DNA from: Anadara kagoshimensis | Taxonomy: Eukaryota > Mollusca > Bivalvia > Arcoida > Arcidae | Direction: 5' to 3' | Length of the DNA stretch: 64,000 nucleotides | NCBI GenBank assembly: GCA_021292105.1 | Contig: CM037870.1 | Location: 63,858,083 to 63,922,082 of the forward strand | In this document: positions 55,840-64,000 of the stretch, one piece after another | Layout of the letters: each line of letters opens with the position of its first letter | Position numbering within the stretch: position 1 is the stretch's first letter | Translations under genes and position numbers: made by a program | The notes under the pieces: generated by a model | Seen by the model: only the letters and a program-made list of their open reading frames with translations | Told to the model about the DNA's origin: nothing | Database searches by the model: none

Positions 55840-56110
55840 TATATGTCTTGGAATTTCCTCTCGACAGCTTCAGGTTCAAATCCCGCGAGTCGGGTCTGTA
55901 AGACTTTAAAATAGGTAGTGACTGTTTTTTTCGCCAAGCACTCGACACAATAAGAAATGAAAGTCAGGGAGTCTTTCGAAAGAGACCTTAAAACCTGATG
56001 CCCGTGTCCTGGCAGACGTGACACTCTAAACAACCCTCCCTTCACATGTATTAAATTTTACATATAGCTGGTAAAGTCTCGATATAAGTGAAATATTCTT
56101 GACTGGGACG
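55840..56110 (+). mobile_element. SINE with B-box head, plus strand
   Basis: B box 'ggttcaaatcccgcgag', then 'ataggtagtgactgtttttt', 'caagcactcgacaca', 'agaaatgaaagtcagg' and 'tcttgactgggacgtaaaac'. Collinear with the minus-strand copy at 47223-47500. Confidence 0.8.
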
Positions 56111-56484
56111 TAAAACCATCTCTACACCTTCCTGTATGGAAATGCAAGACAGAAAACTCACATTATATAGGACCGACAGTAAGTTGGCTAAAACAAACAC
56201 TGACTGATATGGAACACAAAAAACAATGACAAAATGTCATGAGTGTTGCACTTCATATACTCTTAAGGGCCTAAACTAAAGCATTTTACAATCATTTTTA
56301 CTAAATATGGGCATTTAATTTAAGAAAGAAAAAGAGGAAAACTTGTTCAATAGAAGTAAGAAAAACATACATTGTACATTATACTTTGCAAGTCAAAGCA
56401 AATGTGCAATGTAACCATGAACACCAAACAAGTACATGATGAAACAGCGAAATAAGACAAAACAAGACAAACACATAATGAGAC

Positions 56485-56580
56485 AGTACCACTGATTATA
56501 AAAATACCGATTTTGGATGGCCAATAGAACCATGTAAATGTCCAGTAGTGTGGTTATAGTGCAATTGGAGGGTCCTCATA
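56485..56580 (+). repeat. D dispersed repeat
   Basis: 'accactgattataaaaatac', 'gtaaatgtccagtagtgtgg' and 'ttatagtgcaattggagggt'. Confidence 0.6.
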
Positions 56581-56599
56581 TCCTCGTATCCATAAATAC

Positions 56600-58620
56600 G
56601 AATATCTAAAATATAAATTTAAATATATAACTGACAACTAATTAAGACACAATTTTTTTTCCAATAATAATTTAAACACAATACAGAGAGGCAGTACAAT
56701 CAATGTTCAAACTTAACCTACTATAAAACAACTGAATGACTACTGAATGAGAAATCAATGCATTTATATGGTTTTACTCTAAATTCTTTTTGAGTGATGT
56801 CAATATGACCCATAAAAGTTACCAGTCAAATGATGCCCTGTTGGGGTGAAATATGGGTCTTATCATACTTCATACCCACTTCTTCAAGAAACAACAACAA
56901 AAATAATTTATAATAAATAAACATCCCATTTACCAATAACACCAATTAACAAACATTATACATATACATAAACAGACTGACCACTGGACAATGGAAAGAA
57001 CATTTAACAATGAACAAAATATATACTTTTAACATTGCTGTCACTGAAATAACTCATATCATTAGTTCCTAAATATTTTTTCAAAATTTATCCATTTTAT
57101 GTTTCCACTTTCAATTCACAACAAAATATGTTTGGAAATACTTTTTGATATAAGCAATGTCCTATGTAACAAAACTCTTACGGTAACTATAACAACTTCT
57201 CTGAAATTTGCAAAGAAAATCTTTAGGGTAGACGCTTCATTGACTTTGCCATCTCACAAATCACCAGTTTTTCTATGTTCCAAAAGTATTTTTCTTATGT
57301 TTTTCTTTACAAGTATCTCTGGATCTATTGTCAAACCCTTTTATAATGACAAAATATGGGTGAACAAATGATGATAATGAATTAAGGTGTAAATATATTG
57401 AGCTTTAAAGCTTATAGGGTTTGTTTGGCAATAAATTTGTTCAATTAAAGGAACCAACATAAAAATGTCATTAAAAATAATTTATCATCAATCTATTTTT
57501 TTCCTGCTAATAATTGTATAATTGGTTGGACTGACAAATACAAATCAACATCTATGACTATGGACATCATACAAATTATAGTCAGCATCAGACGAAGAGA
57601 TCAAAACCAACTGCTAAAACTTTGATGTCCAGAATTAATTTGATTACAAAATCTTATACATGTATTTCAAATATTTTTTTTCCGAGATACCGGTATATGC
57701 TTTGTTTGGTTTATATTTTTTTTAAATCTTTACTGTTGCCTATATTTCTTGACTCTCATTCCAAACACCAATTCAATTCTTTTCATTTATTATGTACAGT
57801 ACAGTTAATCATTTTAAAATGTTATTCAGGACAATCTGTATTTTCTTAATACACAAAACTTTTAACACACATTCTGTCTGATTCAAGTCTTTTTTTCCCT
57901 TCAATTATGCAGAACTTTTAGTATGCACCGTCCAATCAAACTTTCATATCTAAAATGCCATACTTTCATTATGTTGCCATGGTTTCTCAGAACACCTGTC
58001 CCAGTTACCAGATAGTTTAAAACAAGAGTTGTTTTCCCTAAATCCTAGATTAATTCTTTTCATTTTATCAACAACAGGGCTTTTCTTACACAAATTGTGA
58101 ATATTTTGGAAAAATGTCAACATTAAAACACTAAATCTGATTTCATCAGTACATGTAGGTGACACTAAGCTCCAAGAAGGAAGTGGACACAACCAGAAAA
58201 CTAAAATGGGAAGAAAAGTCAAACTGGATTGGGAATTTTTTTTCTCTATTTGGGAAATAATGCTTCATTTTTGCATTGGGAATGTCTCCCAATTTCGGCA
58301 GTAAATATAGGATAAGAAAAGCCCTGAAGAAATAAATAATACATGTATAAATATTTACTCTTAGACACAAAATTATACATTTACACTTAAAAACATTCAT
58401 ATGACATTATGCACAAATTTTTATCTAACTGTTTTGATTTTCTGAACAAAAAATACAACAATTATTATGAATTGTACTGATGCTGACAAAGCAACATCTG
58501 GCTTTACCTTACCATCAAAATGGTCACACACTAACTAGACAGTATTAAAGTAGACCAGAGACTTAAAATAAAAGTACCGGGTAATTGACTTGTATGTTTG
58601 ATATTATATAATTATATATA
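56600..58620. other. AT-rich, repeat-poor region downstream of UBIAD1
   Basis: No PT, SINE or MITE-A copies. Open frames of 75-100 codons (57099, 57622, 57950 and 58146) carry no recognised motif. On the minus strand this lies 3' of UBIAD1 and could include untranslated sequence, but no transcript evidence is available. Confidence 0.35.
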
Positions 58621-58624
58621 CATA

Positions 58625-58811
58625 CAGTAAAATGTATATAGAGACCACCAATGTTATCCAAGATCTGTAGAATATATAGACAGGAAGTCTTTGTATAAAA
58701 ATACAGAGATTCTTTTGGTTGAAATATGAATTAAATACATCTTTTAAAATGGTATCACTGGACAGGTGGTCTTTGTGAAGAGAGGTGATGGCTATATAGC
58801 AGGTTTAACTG
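58625..58811. mobile_element. MITE-B copy, diverged
   Basis: 187 bp from 'cagtaaaatgtatatagaga' to 'agcaggtttaactg', flanked by TA on both sides. Inner 'gagaccacc' / 'ggtgatggc' pair as a continuation of the inverted ends. Confidence 0.65.
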
Positions 58812-59406
58812 TATATGATTTTACAAAGACTCGTTAGCAAAATTTCAACAAACGTTTTACATATGGAAAATGCATATTATGGAAAAGATTGTTTTAGGAA
58901 ATAAGATTACCCTAATTTCTATAAAAATATACAATAGATTTTAAGAGAATAAATTTTACAAAAATATTACAGATCCTACTGAAAAGTTACAGATTTTGAG
59001 TTGTTGGAATGACCTGAATCTTAATCTAAAAACTCAAATGGAAAACAATTGTGTAAGTTAACATATGGAAATCATGTGTAAAACAAAAAAAAAATATTAA
59101 AGTGTTGTAGAGTCTTACAGAAAACATGTTTAGGGTAACATCTGGTAAATATACATGGGGACATTTACAGAAACATGTGTTCCATTTGAGTAATTGCAAT
59201 GCATGGTAGAAAAATACAAGTTTTCCATACAATAGAATAGTTTCTGTGTAGTATTGTTCAATATTTAACAAATATATATTTCTCTTAAACAATATATACA
59301 TACACTGCCATCTATAAATAACCATACATATTTATGTTTGTCATAAGTTTATATCATAATCATCATGTGTAATTTCTTACATCATGTTCAAAGAATAAAA
59401 TGTTGA

Positions 59407-59430
59407 TTTTTTTTTTTTTTTTTTTTTTTT
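59407..59430 (-). repeat. Poly-A tract (minus strand) downstream of UBIAD1
   Basis: About 24 A on the minus strand, about 415 nt past the UBIAD1 stop codon. It could be a simple repeat or, less likely, a retrocopy tail. Confidence 0.9.
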
Positions 59431-59576
59431 GCAGTATTTAAAATAGATACCTTAATTAATGATCTAAATGTATGCATTATGCAACAAATTTTTTTTCTTA
59501 TTTTATCTTCTTATCTTGCTCAGTCTGTTCCAATCATTTCTAGTCGTAAGGATCCTCTGTAGCGGCCACAGGTGAC

Positions 59577-59635
59577 CTACTCTTTCTCAAACTCTACAAA
59601 GGTGTCCTTAGCGTGCACTGAGATTTTCTTGGAAT
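59577..59635 (-). CDS. Possible terminal coding exon, unidentified
   Basis: On the minus strand a frame reads SKKISVHAKDTFVEFEKE and then stop TAG at 59579-59577. It is preceded by 'tattttctccccaaaattt' and 'caaaag', a plausible though weak splice acceptor. The stretch 59520-59640 is clearly richer in G+C than its surroundings and the peptide looks like real protein sequence (charged, no low complexity). I do not recognise the family. It lies 208 nt past the UBIAD1 stop, so it could be the last exon of an alternative UBIAD1 transcript, of an overlapping gene, or chance. Confidence 0.3.
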
Positions 59636-59752
59636 CTTTTGAAATTTTGGGGAGAAAATAAAAATGTGGGAAAATATATTTACAAGATAAAAACACTATG
59701 TTAACTGAAAAGCACTCAGCTTTAAGCAGAATGATATTTTCCACAATTTCAT

Positions 59753-59758
59753 TTTATT
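59753..59758 (-). promoter_or_regulatory. Candidate polyadenylation signal AATAAA for UBIAD1
   Basis: AATAAA on the minus strand, about 86 nt after the UBIAD1 stop. The motif is common by chance in DNA this AT-rich. Confidence 0.35.
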
Positions 59759-59843
59759 AAGATTTTAAGTCTGTAATGATATCTGAACAGTTTTAACAAG
59801 GTATAATTATAATGGATGACAGTGTATATATTAAATTCTTAGT

Positions 59844-60818
59844 TCATGTAAGGAATGTTTCAAATGCAGATTTATCAGCTAGCATACAACTAAAGGTATA
59901 AAGAACACCAACAAGTAAATTTAACTTAGCAACCTTTTGTGGAAGTCCACATAACAAACCGCGGCGGAAATACCTTTCTTGATCAAAAGCTAAAAATATA
60001 CAGGCAGCAGGCAAAAACATCCATTTAGAGAAATGTAAACCCATTAAACAAAACAGTAAAAATGGGACAAACATTAAAAGTGTGAATAAAAAATAGGATC
60101 CAGTTCTTCCAAGCAAGATGGCAAGAGTCACTATACCGGCTTTACTGTCCTCGTCCATATCACGAGAATTGTTAGCATGTAATATAGCTTCTGTGTTTAG
60201 AGTCAATGGAATTGCGAATAATACTGGGCTGAGCGACAACTGTCCAGTCTGTGACAAGAAGGCAAATATGACAGTTAGTGGTCCAAATGAAAAAAATATT
60301 AATAAATCTCCCAGGGCTATATACTTCAACCCAAGTCCTCCAGTGTAGAGAAAACTGCTGGATAATCCACCAAAATACAATAAAGCTAAATGTTCCATTT
60401 TAGCAGGAGAGATAACTGATATGAGAAAAAATCCTATACACCCAAAAATATAGAAGATTCCTCCTAATCTTGCGACATCATTAGGCTGCAGTATGTGGTC
60501 AACTAGAGTTCTGTCATCACTATTTTGACTGTCTATACCTCTAACAAAGTCAAAATAAGTGTTCACTAAGTTACCAGCTGCGTGAACTGATAATGCTGTA
60601 AGGCATGTTACTAAGAACACAACAACACTAAACTCGTCAGATATCTTGTATGCTAGTGTACTTCCCAATGCTACAGGTATGAAAGAGGCTGTAAAACTCC
60701 AGGGTCTCAGAGCTGCAAAATATTTCTTCAATCTGTATGAAACAGCCTCTCTGTTGAGAAATGATGATTTCTTGTTATAATTGTCATTTTTATGAATTCC
60801 GTTTGGCACCGACTCCAT
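59844..60818 (-). CDS. UBIAD1: UbiA prenyltransferase domain-containing protein 1
   Basis: 324 residues in one uninterrupted frame; vertebrate UBIAD1 is about 338. It matches UBIAD1 nearly end to end after a divergent N-terminus: LRPWSFTASFIPVALGS at 37-53, the first prenyl-diphosphate/Mg site NLVNTYFDFVRGID at 83-96 (Asn83, Asp90 and Asp96 in place), DDRTLVD at 101-107, FGGLSSSFLYTGGLGLKY at 149-166 and LGDLLIFFSFGPL at 169-181. The second acidic site NNSRDMDED is at 216-224, followed by AGIVTLAILLG, and the tail has LPQKVAKLNLLVG. Many hydrophobic helices fit the multi-span UbiA fold. In the family the enzyme joins a geranylgeranyl chain to menadione to make vitamin K2 (MK-4), acts in ER/Golgi membranes and, in vertebrates, binds HMG-CoA reductase; these roles are inferred here. 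The start has G at -3 and G at +4. Vertebrate genes are split by an intron; none is seen here. All key residues are intact, so it is probably functional. Confidence 0.95.
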   Translation of the reverse strand: MESVPNGIHKNDNYNKKSSFLNREAVSYRLKKYFAALRPWSFTASFIPVALGSTLAYKISDEFSVVVFLVTCLTALSVHAAGNLVNTYFDFVRGIDSQNSDDRTLVDHILQPNDVARLGGIFYIFGCIGFFLISVISPAKMEHLALLYFGGLSSSFLYTGGLGLKYIALGDLLIFFSFGPLTVIFAFLSQTGQLSLSPVLFAIPLTLNTEAILHANNSRDMDEDSKAGIVTLAILLGRTGSYFLFTLLMFVPFLLFCLMGLHFSKWMFLPAACIFLAFDQERYFRRGLLCGLPQKVAKLNLLVGVLYTFSCMLADKSAFETFLT

Positions 60819-61150
60819 GACTAGACTTACAGATCTGTACGTGATCAGCTGAGTAGAGCAGACACAAATGTCACATCATTGAGGAGGAAGCCATACACAT
60901 GTGGTTTCACAAACCGGAAGTTTACGTGTTTACTATCTCTGTCCTCGATCACGTACAATAGATGTTTGTTTACAAACTCTTCCAGTTACTTACTAATAAG
61001 ACACACACTGTCTAAGTGTTGATCAGTGATTTTGCCATGTGATGTAACCGGCATGATCAATATTTCAACTTTGTGTCTATATCCGATTTGTTCGAGTGTA
61101 TAACATCGATTTTTGTAGGCATTGCCCTAAAAGGCAACCACTTGATGTTT
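60819..61150 (-). promoter_or_regulatory. Presumed 5' flank of UBIAD1
   Basis: More balanced base composition than the surroundings just upstream of the UBIAD1 start. No TATA box or defined factor site can be assigned with confidence. Placement is inference from position. Confidence 0.25.
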
Positions 61151-63051
61151 ATACTAAATCCTTTATTGCAGTTTTAAAAATTTGATAACAATTTCATTGA
61201 ATTTAGTAAATTGTGTTGTTTGTGATGATTGTAGAGATTACTTAACAAATGAATGTATATGGCAGGTTGATGAGTGATGGTATCTTTGATCAACGAAACA
61301 GCTGGTGTACACTGAATGGCACAAATCGATGAGCGATCGACTACTTACATGCTTAGTGTTGGGTGTAAATTACGCTTATGAACTTTGGGTTACCAGCTTA
61401 CTTTCCCGTGTTAACTTTTGACTGTTTTATTTAAACAGATTGGGTGCCTCTGTATTAATAATTGATTGTCGATTTCCAAGATATTATAATAACACAATTT
61501 AAAACTTGAAATTTAATTTTTAATAATTAAAAAATTGTAATAACTTTGAAATCGGCTTTAAATCAGAGATCCGAGACCCGAAATATTGGGTTTCATATAT
61601 CTCTGTTTGAATTAAAAAAAGACAAAATATCCTGGATCTGTGCTACAACTGACCAACAATCGGAATAAAACATTCGTTTATTTGTTCACGTTAACTTTAT
61701 TTTTTTTATCTTAATTTATACAAAGCTTCCTCGCATACCGGATATGAAGAGGTTACCAATAAACTGCAGTACCTTTAGATTCTGTTTATTAGCATCGCCG
61801 GTGATTAAGAGGTACCTTACAATATACACGATTGATATGTGTTAATTAAAGTGATAACTTGAAGTCTTTGCGATATCCAATATTTAATGTTAGTTGTCAT
61901 TAATTTTGAATTTTGGAAAGTTGTGTTATTTATAAAATTGATTCACATGGTAAAAGATTGATTTTTGAAAGCATGATGAAGAGATGGACCGACTGATTAA
62001 CGGATATGAAATCCAAATGATTAAAATTGGTGAAATGTCCCTATTCGTAAGTTCAGTTTTAATCATTTAAAATCTCAAAAATTACTTTTATCTGTTGCTT
62101 TTCCGTCGTGTCATTTGCTCGGAAAACGTGTGACCCAACTGCAGAACAATATTGAATGCCGACGGACAGACCTGTCCTTATAAAAATGTGTATCATTGAA
62201 ATTTATATGTAAATTATCTTTTAACCATTTCATCCACATGAAAACGTTTTCAATTAGATCGTGGCTTTGCTATAAATTTGATGAAAATCGCTTAAAGACT
62301 AAAAATAAAGTACATCCGCAGTAAATAACTGTACATTTGTATCATTTACTTTGCTATATAGCAGTTTGTTTTCACTGTATCTAAGGTGACCGATAACATC
62401 CTTACCAGAAATTACCGGAGCTGTTGATATGTGACAAATATGGTCTACAATTGGATCAACAAGCGTCATTTAATGCAGTATATTATCATTGTATTAAATA
62501 TCGCTGGTATAACGCAGGTGAAAAATTCACATAAGGTGCTCCGGTAACTGGAGGAAAGTCAAAGCCAAGGAAAAAAGTTTTATCCCTTTTAATTCAAGGG
62601 GGGGGGGAATAATAAGTAAAATAAACTCTCTGATGGTTGGTAGCATTAAAATTTATACATGGTGCAGAAAAATCTATATGCCCTCGTACTAATCACTCCA
62701 GTAATGCAGATGATCACTTTTGGTGTCACATTACTGATGAAAGATTCCCAGATTCACATAAAAATGCGTGCTCTCAACCAAACAAAATTACAATTATAAA
62801 TAGTACTTCCGGTTACGGAAGGAGGCGAGAACATGGGACTTTACAATTTTACAAAGGTATTTCTTGATGATGGGTGCATTAAACTTAAATACAATGGCTA
62901 ATTTATTTAAATAAGAATTGACTTCACCCAAATATATGACGTTTAGATAATGTCATTGCATACTTTGGTGTATTGGGTGCAAACTATTCACATCACCCTA
63001 TTTTTCACCAGTTTTGCCACAGGCACTTGTTTCTGATAACACTTTATACTT
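61151..63051. other. No gene seen
   Basis: AT-rich, repeat-poor. A 10-nt G run at about 62579-62588. The 76-codon plus frame at 62637-62867 has no recognised domain. Confidence 0.4.
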
Positions 63052-63119
63052 AAACATAACACAAGTTATCCATCTTCACGCTATCAAACATAACACAAGT
63101 TATCCATCTTCACGCTATC
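63052..63119 (+). repeat. Perfect 34-bp tandem duplication
   Basis: 'aaacataacacaagttatcc' plus 'atcttcacgctatc' occurs twice with no differences (63052-63085 and 63086-63119), so it is recent. Confidence 0.95.
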
Positions 63120-63629
63120 CAAAACGTTGACCCCCTTCTACTTCTACTTCTATACTATTGATCTGCAAAGGGAATCCCATACCACAGATACTGCAAACGT
63201 GAACATGCATGCAGGTTAAAAAGAAGAGAGAGGGTAAAATGGCAAATTCAGTGCTGATTAAAAACTGGATAAAATCTGGATTTCCTTTACACGTTGTATG
63301 TTGCTCTCACTGCCTCCTGGAAACTGTCTGATGATGTTGCTTGCAGCACATCTGACGGGAGTCTGTTCCAGTCAGCTATGGTCCTTGGTATGGGGTCTGC
63401 CTAAATCATGCCAAGGAGGATTTCATGCCAAGGTAGACGCCAAGGGAAATGAAATGCGCCAAGGAAGTTTGTGTGCAAGCTAGAAACTTATTTTTTTGTA
63501 TACTGGATTATTTATGAATAAAGAATATATTCTGAATTCGGTTAGTCATTTTGTTGATTAATAATTGATTATTTAAATATTTCTTATTGCACCGTTGACT
63601 GGTTACAATATGGCCGTTATTCTGTGCTG
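63120..63629. other. No gene seen
   Basis: Includes a 61-codon plus frame (63298-63483) with somewhat higher G+C and no recognised motif. Confidence 0.35.
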
Positions 63630-63690
63630 TTATTGGTAAATCCCTCCTTATAATGGAGCATGCTCTTGGTAAATCCCTCCTAATAAAGGA
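63630..63690 (+). repeat. Short tandem duplication, about 35 bp
   Basis: 'ttggtaaatccctcc' then 'ttataatggagc' at 63633-63659 and the same with 'taataaaggagc' at 63668-63694. Each unit holds a small CTCC/GGAG hairpin. Confidence 0.8.
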
Positions 63691-63906
63691 GCTATTCATG
63701 TGGTTTAAGACTGCTGTTATTTAATAACACATTTAGAAGAAATCAAACAGTTGTGTTAATAATATTATTTGATTTAATTTTGAAATAAGTGTTTCAAATC
63801 TTCCTAATGAGTTATCAAATGTAATACAGTCATTTTCTTTTTGATAGAGATGGGTCAATACACAACTATACATTTCATTACTGCGTTCATATAATTGAAT
63901 TATCTT

Positions 63907-64000
63907 GACCGGTTTCACAATCATTCCTTAGCTAAGATTTTCCTTAACTTAAATTTAGCAAACTTTTGGAACTATTGATGAATATTTTTGTCAAAACTAA
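63907..64000. mobile_element. MITE-C, left part, cut by the window end
   Basis: 'accggtttcacaatcattcc', 'ttagctaagattttccttaa' and 'cttaaatttagcaa' match the element at 7605-7858. The rest would lie beyond 64000. Confidence 0.75.

Overview
The window is AT-rich animal DNA (about two thirds A+T by eye) and almost entirely non-coding. Organism: the only well-supported gene is an animal UBIAD1-type prenyltransferase. The repeats (tRNA-derived SINEs with an AATC/TTGA tail, the 'ctcaagtgag...ctcttgttt' tandem element, a hammerhead-ribozyme repeat, many Penelope-type fragments) resemble what is common in marine molluscs, most likely a bivalve. That assignment is inference from repeat style and protein similarity, not a database result.

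Layout. From 1 to about 42 kb the sequence is a graveyard of one retroelement family, called PT here: a reverse transcriptase of Penelope-like type followed by a roughly 200-bp 3' tail. About 35 fragments in both orientations are recognisable. The longest (5.37-7.04 kb, minus) is broken by frameshifts and a poly-A tract. Two minisatellites (15.4-16.1 kb, 46-bp unit; 19.7-20.5 kb, 68-bp unit) are tandem expansions of the last part of this same tail. Between 21.9 and 33.0 kb lie six copies or remnants of a repeat carrying a hammerhead ribozyme; the copy at 32505-32550 has every core nucleotide and all three helices intact. Other repeats are a seven-copy inverted-repeat MITE (MITE-A), a TA-inserting MITE (MITE-B), a hairpin MITE (MITE-C), two further dispersed families (AB and D), several tRNA-derived SINEs, a decayed satellite at 38.4-40.7 kb with a MITE-B inside it, and a 908-bp pogo-like DNA element at 52.2-53.1 kb.

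From about 56.6 kb to the end repeats thin out and the single confident gene appears: UBIAD1, one uninterrupted reading frame on the minus strand (59844-60818). A possible separate terminal coding exon lies just downstream of it (59577-59635, low confidence). No rRNA, functional tRNA, CRISPR, operon or bacterial feature was seen. Nearly all other open frames are chance or repeat-derived, including three long overlapping ones at 15.4-16.1 kb that come from the 46-bp repeat being open in every frame.
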